Assembly (NCBI GenBank): GCA_002299555.1
Contig: DBOL01000044.1
Span: forward strand, 1-35,446
Direction of reading: 5' to 3'
Length of the DNA stretch: 35,446 nucleotides
Source of the DNA: Candidatus Aminicenantes bacterium UBA647
GTDB lineage: Bacteria; Acidobacteriota; Aminicenantia; UBA2199
Part shown: positions 22,551 through 30,888 of the stretch, piece by piece
Numbering within the stretch: position 1 is the first letter of the stretch
Layout: each line of letters opens with the position of its first letter
Translations under genes and position numbers: made by a program
Notes under the pieces: model-generated
Seen by the model: the letters and a program-made list of their open reading frames with translations, nothing else
The model's database searches: none
What the model was told of the DNA's origin: nothing

Positions 22551-24424
22551 TTTTCTCTCCAGATATTGAACAGGATAAGGCTCCAAAGCCTGTGTGCATG
22601 ATTCTGCCTGTTATTTAAATGTTCATCTATCATTTTTTGTATGACGCTGTAATTGAAGAGGCCGCTGTCATTAACTCTTCTCTCTGAGAGGTATTCCATC
22701 ATAAGATCTTTGAGATCGGTTTTCAGCCAGTTTTTGATCGGTATGGAAAAGCCCTCCTTCCTTCTGTCTATTATCTCATCCGGTAATAATCCCCGTAATG
22801 AATTCTTCATGAAATACTTTGTTGTTTTTCCCCTGAGTTTAAGGTTCTCAGGTAATGAGAAAGCAAATTCAACCATCTTATAGTCAAGTAAGGGTACTCT
22901 CGCTTCCAGAGAAGTTGCCATACTCATCCTGTCTACTTTCACCAGGATGTTATCTACAAGGTATGTTTTAAGATCAAGATAAAGATCCTGATTGATCCCG
23001 TCAAATGTACGACTGTAATCAAAGTATTTATCAAAAGGTTCCCGGTCCTTCAGCTTCCCTGTGAAATTTTTGTTCAGGAATTCTTTAGAATAAAGTTTCT
23101 TTTTCTGAGCTGCAGAAAGGAATAACATCCATCTGAAATGCCTGTTATCCGGATGATTCTCCAGTCCCTCACTAAACCTTTTTATCCTGTTAACAAAACC
23201 TTTTTTCAATTCAGATGGGGGGAAGAGATTTGTTGTCTTTGAGAAAAGCTTATGAAACGGTCTTAGTACGGACAGGTCGATACCTTTTGCTACTTTTTGT
23301 GCTATATAGTGTTCATATCCGCCGAAGATCTCATCACCACCATCCCCCGACAATGCAACTGTTACTTTCTCTCTTGCGGTCTTTGAGACAAGATAGGTCG
23401 GGAAATTTGAAAAATCACCGAGCGGTTCATCCAGGAAATCGGTAAGAAATCCGACAAGGTCATTGATATCAGGAGAAAGGCTTTTTGTATAGTGATCGGT
23501 TCCGAACTTTTCAGATATAACCTTCGAATATTGCAATTCACTATAAGATTTTTCTTCAAACCCTATAGAAAATGTTTTTATATTTCTGTCTGAAATCCCG
23601 GCCATCATCGCAACTATTGCACTTGAGTCAATTCCGCCGGAGAGAAAAGCTCCGAGGGGAACATCTGAGATCATTCTCATCCTGACCGATTCTTCAAGGA
23701 GAGAGAGAAATATCTCCTTCAGTTCCTCAGGATCATCTGAAAAGAATCTCTTCTCAACTTCCCAATATTTTTCAATTGACAATTTATTGTTCTGAAACGT
23801 GAGGATGTGACCTGCCTGTAGTTTTTTTATCCCTGAAAAAATGGATATGGGTGCAGGGATATATTCAAGACTGAGGAACAGGTCAAGTCCTGTATGATTT
23901 ATCTCTTTTTTTATCCCGGGATATTTTAATATTGATTTGATCTCAGATCCGAAGACAAGTGATCCGGAATTTTCATCTATAGTGTAATGGAGAGGCTTTA
24001 TCCCGATATGATCTCTGGCAAGGACCAATTTATCGTTTTTGATGTCATAGATTCCTATTGCGAACATTCCTCTCAATTTTTTTACAAACTCAGTTCCGAA
24101 CTCCTCATACATGTTTACGATTACTTCTGTATCTGATCTTGATCTGAATTTGTATCCCCGGGAGATCAGATCCTCTCTGAGTTCCTGAAAATTATAGACC
24201 TCGCCATTGTATGTTATCCAGCAGTTCTTCGAGTGTGACGGGAGCGGCTGATGTCCGGTCTCAAGGTCAATAATACTTAATCTGCGTGCCGCCAGGCCGA
24301 CTCTGCCATTAAAATAGTAACCCTCGTCATCGGGCCCTCTGTGAATGATCTGATCATTCATTACCTTCAATACGTTCTTATCAGCTGAACCATTGGATTG
24401 AAGAAACCCGCATATACCGCACAT
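22538..24424 (-). CDS. asnB: glutamine-hydrolysing asparagine synthetase
   Basis: A 628-residue protein with the N-terminal class II glutaminase (MCGICGFL, Cys2 nucleophile; RGPDDEGYY; YNGEVYN) and the C-terminal synthetase with the PP-loop SGGIDSSAIV near 263, LSGDGGDEIFGGYEHY and MATSLEARVPLLDY. It makes asparagine from aspartate, glutamine and ATP, or amidates a surface saccharide, as many AsnB paralogs near glycan genes do. Its ATG follows the stop of the membrane protein gene directly (TAAATG), which suggests a linked task with that possible glycosyltransferase. Confidence 0.93.
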   Translation of the reverse strand: MCGICGFLQSNGSADKNVLKVMNDQIIHRGPDDEGYYFNGRVGLAARRLSIIDLETGHQPLPSHSKNCWITYNGEVYNFQELREDLISRGYKFRSRSDTEVIVNMYEEFGTEFVKKLRGMFAIGIYDIKNDKLVLARDHIGIKPLHYTIDENSGSLVFGSEIKSILKYPGIKKEINHTGLDLFLSLEYIPAPISIFSGIKKLQAGHILTFQNNKLSIEKYWEVEKRFFSDDPEELKEIFLSLLEESVRMRMISDVPLGAFLSGGIDSSAIVAMMAGISDRNIKTFSIGFEEKSYSELQYSKVISEKFGTDHYTKSLSPDINDLVGFLTDFLDEPLGDFSNFPTYLVSKTAREKVTVALSGDGGDEIFGGYEHYIAQKVAKGIDLSVLRPFHKLFSKTTNLFPPSELKKGFVNRIKRFSEGLENHPDNRHFRWMLFLSAAQKKKLYSKEFLNKNFTGKLKDREPFDKYFDYSRTFDGINQDLYLDLKTYLVDNILVKVDRMSMATSLEARVPLLDYKMVEFAFSLPENLKLRGKTTKYFMKNSLRGLLPDEIIDRRKEGFSIPIKNWLKTDLKDLMMEYLSERRVNDSGLFNYSVIQKMIDEHLNNRQNHAHRLWSLILFNIWREKFLI

Positions 24425-26149
24425 TTAATATTTTATCCCTATGTGAACTTTGATCCCAAGTACCCTCTTGTCCTCTTTCTCCGGATCAGCAAAATAGGGA
24501 CAGAAGGATTCACTGCTTTTTATCTTTATAAGATAGACATACCTGTTGCTCATCCTCAGACCTCTGATCTTACGGAATTTCTTTGAAGCAGATTGCTCAG
24601 GGCTGAGAAAGATCTCTTTTTCCCTGTCCTCGATCCTTATCCGGATCTTATTCTTCTTGGGTATGTTCTTTAACATGAACACGAATTCTTTAACCTCTTT
24701 TTCTGTAGCCAGAAACATTTCAAGTTCTTTTGAGCTGTTTGTCCAGAATGAATTATCATTTACCGGATGATAGTTGTCATTCAGAAAATAAGCCCAGGAT
24801 TTTGTATTGCCGTCATAAAGCAATCTGCCGAATGCTCTCGGATTTTCATTTGTTGGAAGCTTGTCAAACTGGGTTTTCTCAGGAGGGAAAAGATTGATAG
24901 GGAATGAGAGTCCTGCATATCTGGAAAAGGAAGAATGGTAGCTCATGTCCATATAGACACCGGATAGAAATATAAGGGCAATTATGGCAGGGATGATCAG
25001 GAATTTTATCTTACGATGTTTGAACCCAAGGAAGAAGAACAATGGGAACAGGGTCATAAAATATCTGTTTCCGATCGAACCGCTACCCCCGAAATAATTA
25101 ACCGGGTCCAGGAAGAGTATGAAGACAAGAATCCCGGAAATAATAGCCCCCAGGATAAACCAGTCCTCTTTCTCTTTTCTGTGAAAGAAAAAAAAGATCA
25201 ATATGAATACAGCCGGAAAAAAATATATGAACATACCTGTGAATCTTCCGAAGAAATAGTAAAAAAGATTTAATATTGCCACTTCCCCGGTAAGGAAGAA
25301 CCTTTTTTTATAGTTATCGATAGACATCTTAAAACCGTCCTCGAATGTATACTCAGGTTTTTCATAGGGGAATTTTGAGTGGAAGCTTCTCCTTTCGCCC
25401 CCCATAGGATTGATCTCCCCGGTCTCGAAATAGTAAAATGCCAGAAATCCGGAGCATATGACCGCAGCTATAATTGCAAAAAGGAAAAATTTCTTCCACT
25501 CTTTTTTCAGAAGCAATGTTAAAAATATTATTGCAACGGGAAGGATAATTGTCGGCTTGGAGAATACCCCGATAGAGAAAAACAGGGGAGAAAGATACGA
25601 CCACTTCCCATTTCTGAAAGGGTAGAAGAAAAAGAATAATCCGGTGAACATTATGAAAAAATTGAAAAGATCTGCTGTCATCCACCATATATAAACCGGG
25701 ATCACAGTTGCAAAAACGTAAACGATTGTGAACAGGAAACTTTGTTTGATAGTATGGAATTTTGTAAGGAACTTGTATCCCATAAATAGTGTCAGGAGGA
25801 TCATGAGCCCGTTGAAGAGCAGAAAGCCATGAACCCCGAAGAGTTTATAAAAGGGGGCAGCAAAAAGCGGGTAGGCAAAAAACTTAGCGAAAGTGAGTTT
25901 GCCATCTTTCGATTTTTTAAGATATACGGCCGCCGGCCCTGTCCTGAACTTTCCCTTTATCCTGACTAAGTCTTCACGAGTATACTGGAGATCCAGATCA
26001 TTAGCGAGACTCTGTGTAATGGAATAATAGCTGGATTCGTCAGAAAAAAATCCGCCTCTCTGTCTGGTCGGGATATCTGTTGATAGAGAAAAAAAAACTA
26101 CAAAAATTGTGAAAAGTATAAAAAAGACTTTTATGTTCTTGTCTGTCAC
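24425..26149 (-). CDS. polytopic membrane protein, possible GT-C glycosyltransferase
   Basis: The start is GTG 26149; a weak AAAGGA lies about 13 bases upstream. The 574-residue protein has about ten hydrophobic segments over residues 1-370, then a soluble periplasmic-looking domain. An acidic pair (FFSDESSYY) follows the first membrane helix, as in GT-C enzymes where it coordinates a lipid-linked sugar donor. No exact family is recognised. The neighbour is asnB, so a surface-glycan role is plausible. Other multi-pass membrane families remain possible. Confidence 0.7.
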   Translation of the reverse strand: MTDKNIKVFFILFTIFVVFFSLSTDIPTRQRGGFFSDESSYYSITQSLANDLDLQYTREDLVRIKGKFRTGPAAVYLKKSKDGKLTFAKFFAYPLFAAPFYKLFGVHGFLLFNGLMILLTLFMGYKFLTKFHTIKQSFLFTIVYVFATVIPVYIWWMTADLFNFFIMFTGLFFFFYPFRNGKWSYLSPLFFSIGVFSKPTIILPVAIIFLTLLLKKEWKKFFLFAIIAAVICSGFLAFYYFETGEINPMGGERRSFHSKFPYEKPEYTFEDGFKMSIDNYKKRFFLTGEVAILNLFYYFFGRFTGMFIYFFPAVFILIFFFFHRKEKEDWFILGAIISGILVFILFLDPVNYFGGSGSIGNRYFMTLFPLFFFLGFKHRKIKFLIIPAIIALIFLSGVYMDMSYHSSFSRYAGLSFPINLFPPEKTQFDKLPTNENPRAFGRLLYDGNTKSWAYFLNDNYHPVNDNSFWTNSSKELEMFLATEKEVKEFVFMLKNIPKKNKIRIRIEDREKEIFLSPEQSASKKFRKIRGLRMSNRYVYLIKIKSSESFCPYFADPEKEDKRVLGIKVHIGIKY

Positions 26150-26180
26150 AAAAGGGAAATGTCCTTTCTATATCAGATTA

Positions 26181-26507
26181 TTAAAAGCTTGCGACAGCTT
26201 TTTCCTCATCCTCAAATGTTTCAAAAACAGTGATCAGTTTTGTAACTGAAAGCAGGTCTTTTACTTTATTTGTAAGGTTGACTATTTTTACAATGCCGCC
26301 TTTGTTCTTTATTGAAGTATAAGCTCTTACAACTTCACCAAGTCCGGTTGAATCAAGGTAGGGTACCTTTTCAAAATTCAGTAACAGGGATTTTCCTTCT
26401 TCTGTATCAATTGCGTTTCTTAGTTCAATTAATCCCTCACCCATAAGTATTTTGCCCTTAATATCAAATATCGTAACATCTCCGTTTTTTCTTTTTGTAA
26501 TCTGCAT
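26181..26507 (-). CDS. STAS-domain anti-sigma-factor antagonist-like protein
   Basis: AAGGAG lies before the ATG. A 108-residue protein with the SpoIIAA/RsbV fold: VTIFDIKGKILMGEG, then LLNFEKVPYLDSTGLGEV, where the Ser of DSTG is the residue phosphorylated by the partner kinase. It is a partner-switch component; no RsbW-type kinase or sigma factor is in the window. The promoter at 26534-26562 drives it, and the downstream membrane protein and asnB genes probably share the transcript. Confidence 0.9.
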   Translation of the reverse strand: MQITKRKNGDVTIFDIKGKILMGEGLIELRNAIDTEEGKSLLLNFEKVPYLDSTGLGEVVRAYTSIKNKGGIVKIVNLTNKVKDLLSVTKLITVFETFEDEEKAVASF

Positions 26508-26533
26508 TTTTTCTCCTTATCTCTATTGGAATT

Positions 26534-26562
26534 TATATATCACAGAAAAAAATATTTTTCAA
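26534..26562 (-). promoter_or_regulatory. promoter of the STAS operon
   Basis: On the minus strand TTGAAA (26562-26557) and TATATA (26539-26534) are 17 bp apart, about 27 bases before the STAS start. Confidence 0.65.
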
Positions 26563-26586
26563 TCTGTTTTTTCCTGCGTCAAGTAG

Positions 26587-27588
26587 TTAATTACTAATGT
26601 TTTTAGTTGTTCCCTCAGCTTTTGCCTTTAGTTTTTCCAGCAATTCACTTGTAATTTTAAATGATAAAATTATTGAATCTGAAGTGGCGCTGATGTCTAT
26701 ATTATTTATGAGTTCAGCTATTTCCGGTCCCCCCATTGCTCCCAGTCCTTTAAGCCCGTTCAGAGTTGTTACCAGATTGGTGTTTCCTTCTTCGTTATAC
26801 GATACCAGAACAAACTTGCCCATCCAGGTGTTGCTGCTAAAATCTACATTACCATAGAGAGCTTCTGCCTTGGAAAAGTCAGCCTGGACCATGCTGTTTC
26901 CTTTCATCCCTTTCAGCTTTTCAGGGAATCTGAAAACGAAAGAGAAAATTGATGAACCTCCAACTTTGTCCATATATGATTTCATCTTCGGATCGGCCAG
27001 AATGTTTTTCCCGCCCTTTCCTGCAAGTTCAGCTACTTTTTTTACACCCTCGATGGATCCGGCAGTTATTATTTTGTCAGACAGGAAAATAAATCCGGAT
27101 TCCTTTCCTTCGTCATTTTTGCCGGAATACATTGTCATTCCGTTAAAATCAGAGGTCTGGAAATCTTTTCCGGACTCCTTCAAAAGTCCGAGCAGTTTTT
27201 GTTTGTCATAATTGAGATTTGCGATCAATGATAATTCAGGGTTTTTCTCATCAAGTTCACTGAAGACAGCGACAACAACTGAATTTATATCTTTCTTCGG
27301 ATCGATCCCTGTTTTCTCAATAAAATCCTGGTAGTTTTTAAACAGTTTCTGCTTTTTACTTATATCGTCAAACTTCATGTCATCTTTCATTTTATCGAAA
27401 GCTGATATGGATGTAAGCTTATTAAAGTTGATTGTGAATAATCCAGTTGCTGTATCAGGTACATAATTGTAAAGTTCGACCAGATCTGCAGCAGATTCTC
27501 CAACTGAAGTTGTCTCATCACAACCTGTAACAAGAGCCAGCATTGAGATCATTACAACAAGTGTCAGTAAAATATTAGTTTTTTTCAT
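26587..27588 (-). CDS. lipoprotein of unknown function
   Basis: GAGGAG lies before the ATG. A 333-residue protein with a signal peptide ending in the lipobox VTGC, lipidated Cys at residue 23, followed by DETT; the Asp at +2 would hold it in the inner membrane under the E. coli rule. The rest is soluble and resembles DUF3352-type proteins only in general layout (ATGLFTINFNKL, KDINSVVVAVFSEL). No catalytic motif is visible. It has its own strong promoter, divergent from the tandem adaptor gene. Confidence 0.8.
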   Translation of the reverse strand: MKKTNILLTLVVMISMLALVTGCDETTSVGESAADLVELYNYVPDTATGLFTINFNKLTSISAFDKMKDDMKFDDISKKQKLFKNYQDFIEKTGIDPKKDINSVVVAVFSELDEKNPELSLIANLNYDKQKLLGLLKESGKDFQTSDFNGMTMYSGKNDEGKESGFIFLSDKIITAGSIEGVKKVAELAGKGGKNILADPKMKSYMDKVGGSSIFSFVFRFPEKLKGMKGNSMVQADFSKAEALYGNVDFSSNTWMGKFVLVSYNEEGNTNLVTTLNGLKGLGAMGGPEIAELINNIDISATSDSIILSFKITSELLEKLKAKAEGTTKNISN

Positions 27589-27620
27589 TTTTACTCCTCA
27601 AATAAAAAATCGGTCTTAAT

Positions 27621-27649
27621 GTTATATCCCGTTCTGTACATTTAGTCAA
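27621..27649 (-). promoter_or_regulatory. promoter of the lipoprotein gene
   Basis: On the minus strand TTGACT (27649-27644) and TATAAC (27626-27621) are 17 bp apart, about 33 bases before the start codon. The remaining part of this 279-base gap, up to 27804, shows nothing recognisable. Confidence 0.7.
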
Positions 27650-27804
27650 ATGTGCTCAGGATTAAGCCTGAAACAAATTTTTTGTTTCATATTTAAATAC
27701 GAAAGAAATGCCGGAATGTTCAGAAATGGGTTTTGATATCAAAATTTGTGATATTTTATTGATCAATCTCTGTTGCTTCGGTTTACGCCCGGGTGTTAAT
27801 TAAG

Positions 27805-27833
27805 TTGACATATATGGTTCTGTTAAGTATAAT
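27805..27833 (+). promoter_or_regulatory. perfect consensus promoter of the tandem adaptor gene
   Basis: TTGACA (27805-27810) and TATAAT (27828-27833), both perfect, are exactly 17 bp apart. This predicts strong constitutive expression of the gene at 27868. Confidence 0.85.
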
Positions 27834-27867
27834 TCGAGTTTAAATTTAAATTCTTTTAGGAGCAAAC

Positions 27868-30759
27868 ATGAAGAAAATCTGTACGATGTTATTTACAACT
27901 ATATTTATATTTGCGGCAGTATCTGGCACCTTTTTATCAGGTCAGAATAGTGCAGATCAGGGGCAGGAAGGATTTGTTGATTTTCTTGTAAAGAACAAGG
28001 AGATCCTTAATTATGAATCTTTCGGAACTTTTGAACATGAGGACTGGACTGAGGTCAGGGTGTATTGCTCGGAAGAATCCAGAAAAAAGATTGAAGAGAA
28101 CCTGTCAGTATTTAAATATAAAGAATACAATTTTAAGAGCACTGATGCAGGAACCGGTACACTTTTTGTTGTTTTCGCTAAGGGAAATGGTGTTATCAAA
28201 ATAACTCCTGCGGTAAAAAGTCCGGAAAAAAAGAAAAAATGTCCAAGAAAAGTATTCGTTGAATTTGAAAAGATTGGGCTGAAGAGTTTTAATGATTACA
28301 AATATTTTGAAAAAGGGGTAACTGACGGTGGAGTATCACCAATTGTTACCACTATCTCAGGCGAGGTTGCTAAAGTGTTTTTCGCCCCCGGGGAAAAAGT
28401 AGAGAAAGGAGATGTTCTGCTTAATTTTGATGTGTCAAAATTAGATGGACAGATCGCTGAAACTGAAACATCTCTGAGTGATTGGAGAACTAACCTCAGG
28501 AAAAGAACTCAATGGAAGGTTAGAAGTGCAAGAGCGGAACTTCAGGCGGAGAATAAAGTTAAAGAGTTTGAAGCAGAACTGGAGAAGCTTAATACCCTGA
28601 AGGGGAATAATGTTCTGATCTCTGAAAAAACAGGACAGATCATATCTGTTATTGCTTCAGGTGTTGAATTAATGGAGAATGATGAGGTAGCTAAGGTTCT
28701 TGACAATTCGGTAATGAAGATGATCGTATCAGGTGATGATGCTGCTCTTTTGTCAGGGCTTGAGTCACTTTCTGTGAAATTTGATGATGTAGATGAAATA
28801 CAGACCGGTAAGGTAGAGAAAGCAGATGGCAAGGTCATATTTTCTTTCGATAATAATGATCTGAAATTGTCGTCAAAAAGTATTGCAAAATTTAAAGTGC
28901 TTTTTAAAGCTTATGACTCGGTTGTTGTTCTCAACAAGTCTCAGGTAAAAAAAGACGGATCAGGAGATTATGTTTTCCTGATTCAGAAAAAAAGGGCAAA
29001 AAAAATATATGTCCAGATGGGCCCTGAAGAAGACGGGTTAGTCGTTATCGATTCAGGATTGAGTGAGAACGATGATCTTATTACTACAGATGATGATTGT
29101 CTGTACGATGGGAAAAAATTAAAATTTACTCCACCTGCAGTGAAGAAGAAAGTGGCTAAAAAAGAGAAAAAAGTAATTGAAAAGACAGAAGAACCGGTAA
29201 GAAAGATAGTAAAAAGAGAAGAGACACCGGTTGTTGCCAATGAAGTTAAATATATGGGGAAAAAGGAATGGAGTGCTTTTGATAATTGCCCTAATACCCT
29301 GAAAGTAAAAACCAGAATTATGAAGCAGGGAAGTTTCTTTGGTTATGAAACTTTTGAATCTGTTATCTCTTCAGGTGCAGTAGAGATCATTACTTCAGAA
29401 ATAGAAAGTATTATTGCTGATGTTAATGCAGCAGAGGGGAGCAAGGTCTCCAGAGGACAGCTCCTGATTACTCTTGATATCGAAGATATGAATAAAAAAC
29501 TTGATAATGCAAGATCTTCACTTGAGGAGTGGAAAAAACTTCTTACCAATATCGAAGCCTGGACTGACAGATCTGAAAACCTTGAGAATGAACTAAAGGA
29601 AAAGATCAGAAAAATATCTCTCCTGATTCCGAAGCTCGGGAATATGATTTCCAATGCAAACATCTATTCACCTGTTGATGGCGTTGTAACTTTTATTGTG
29701 AAGAGCGGAGATATGGTTAAAGAGGATAGTGTACTTGTAAAGGTCGAAGATATTACCCGTGTATATATTCCTGTTAATGTTGATGATGTTTCAAAATATA
29801 ATGAAGATATGAAAGTGGAAACGGCATTTGAAGGTATTGCCGGTTCATTCCCGGGAAAGATCAAGATCTCAAACGAAAAGATGATAGTAGTTGTTGATAA
29901 TTATTCAAAAGCATTATCAGCAGGAATGAAAGTAAAGATCAATATAATGAGGGAATACAGCGATGTCATAGTAAGCAATAAAAGTGAGATTCTTCGCGAT
30001 GCTGATGGACACTATGGATTTGTTGTAGATAAAAACCGTGCAAAAAGAGTTGAACTTTCCACAGGCGCTGATAAAGGAAGTGAGATAATGATCCTTTCAG
30101 GATTGAATGCTGGAGATGAACTTATTATTTCAGGATTTGATTGCCTTGATGATGGGAAAAAGATCAAGGTGAAATATTTTGATGCGATTGCCGGGAAATA
30201 TGTTATTAAAAGAACTGCGAAAGAGAAAGAGGATATGGCCGGGAGACTCTTTGAAAAGAAAATTGCTGCCGGACTGGGCGTTGGAATGTACATGGTCTCA
30301 GATGAGGTTTTCACAAATGTATACGGATCCGGGGTTATTTCCGGTGTTTTTGACATCTCTCTTAACGTATTTAACAGAGTGGAATTGTTTACCAACGTGT
30401 GGTATATCCCTAAGGCAGGTTCTTCTGAATCAATTTCAAAAGTTGATCTTTCAATGTTCTCATTCTATATTGGAGCAAAATATCTGGTAAATTGGACAGG
30501 TAATTTCCTCCCTTATATAGGAGTGGCACTGAATTCGATCGCAGTGAAGGAGACAAGTGAAGAACTGGATCTTTCAACTTCTTTTAGAACTTCGATCGGA
30601 TTTTCAGGTATTGGTGGTTTCTATTATAAGCTGAAGGAAAATATGAATCTTAAGTTCGACATCAGATATGATGTTAATAAAATGGAGATTGAAGAATTTG
30701 AATCAGAACTCGATTTCTCCGGGATCAAAATTGCATTAGGGATCGTTCTTAGATTTTAA
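27868..30759 (+). CDS. tandem membrane-fusion-protein (adaptor) modules fused to an outer-membrane beta-barrel
   Basis: AGGAG precedes the ATG. The 963-residue protein has a signal peptide (about 1-24), an N-terminal domain (30-115) and two adaptor modules. Module 1 spans about 125-410: a half-lipoyl motif (ISGEVAKVFFAPGEKV) near 162, a coiled coil to about 250, a second half-lipoyl (TGQIISVIASGVEL), then a beta-barrel/MP-like part. Module 2 spans about 475-770 and repeats the same order. Both modules open with CP near the start and end with an NKS...GxY.F...K.RAK...SGL...D.LI...DCL.DGKK pattern, so one is a duplicate of the other. A Lys-rich linker (about 425-445) joins them. Residues 790-963 are an outer-membrane beta-barrel ending VLRF. 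No RND, ABC or MFS pump gene is adjacent. Confidence 0.85.
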   Translation: MKKICTMLFTTIFIFAAVSGTFLSGQNSADQGQEGFVDFLVKNKEILNYESFGTFEHEDWTEVRVYCSEESRKKIEENLSVFKYKEYNFKSTDAGTGTLFVVFAKGNGVIKITPAVKSPEKKKKCPRKVFVEFEKIGLKSFNDYKYFEKGVTDGGVSPIVTTISGEVAKVFFAPGEKVEKGDVLLNFDVSKLDGQIAETETSLSDWRTNLRKRTQWKVRSARAELQAENKVKEFEAELEKLNTLKGNNVLISEKTGQIISVIASGVELMENDEVAKVLDNSVMKMIVSGDDAALLSGLESLSVKFDDVDEIQTGKVEKADGKVIFSFDNNDLKLSSKSIAKFKVLFKAYDSVVVLNKSQVKKDGSGDYVFLIQKKRAKKIYVQMGPEEDGLVVIDSGLSENDDLITTDDDCLYDGKKLKFTPPAVKKKVAKKEKKVIEKTEEPVRKIVKREETPVVANEVKYMGKKEWSAFDNCPNTLKVKTRIMKQGSFFGYETFESVISSGAVEIITSEIESIIADVNAAEGSKVSRGQLLITLDIEDMNKKLDNARSSLEEWKKLLTNIEAWTDRSENLENELKEKIRKISLLIPKLGNMISNANIYSPVDGVVTFIVKSGDMVKEDSVLVKVEDITRVYIPVNVDDVSKYNEDMKVETAFEGIAGSFPGKIKISNEKMIVVVDNYSKALSAGMKVKINIMREYSDVIVSNKSEILRDADGHYGFVVDKNRAKRVELSTGADKGSEIMILSGLNAGDELIISGFDCLDDGKKIKVKYFDAIAGKYVIKRTAKEKEDMAGRLFEKKIAAGLGVGMYMVSDEVFTNVYGSGVISGVFDISLNVFNRVELFTNVWYIPKAGSSESISKVDLSMFSFYIGAKYLVNWTGNFLPYIGVALNSIAVKETSEELDLSTSFRTSIGFSGIGGFYYKLKENMNLKFDIRYDVNKMEIEEFESELDFSGIKIALGIVLRF

Positions 30760-30778
30760 TTTTATAAATTAAATATAG

Positions 30779-30811
30779 AGCCCGGTATTTTTAATGCCGG
30801 GCTTTTTTTTT
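30779..30811 (+). terminator. intrinsic terminator after the tandem adaptor gene
   Basis: AGCCCGGTA (30779-30787) pairs with TGCCGGGCT (30795-30803) over nine positions (one G-T pair) around a 7-base loop, followed by a run of nine T. This is a classical rho-independent terminator. Confidence 0.93.
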
Positions 30812-30817
30812 ATACTT

Positions 30818-30846
30818 TTGATTCTCATTTTCGTATACAATATTAT
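30818..30846 (+). promoter_or_regulatory. promoter of the S9 peptidase gene
   Basis: TTGATT (30818-30823) and TATTAT (30841-30846) are 17 bp apart, directly after the terminator of the preceding gene, about 40 bases before ATG 30889. Confidence 0.65.
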
Positions 30847-30888
30847 ATCTGGTTGAAAAATTTCAATTTCCGGCCGGATGGAGGCGAA

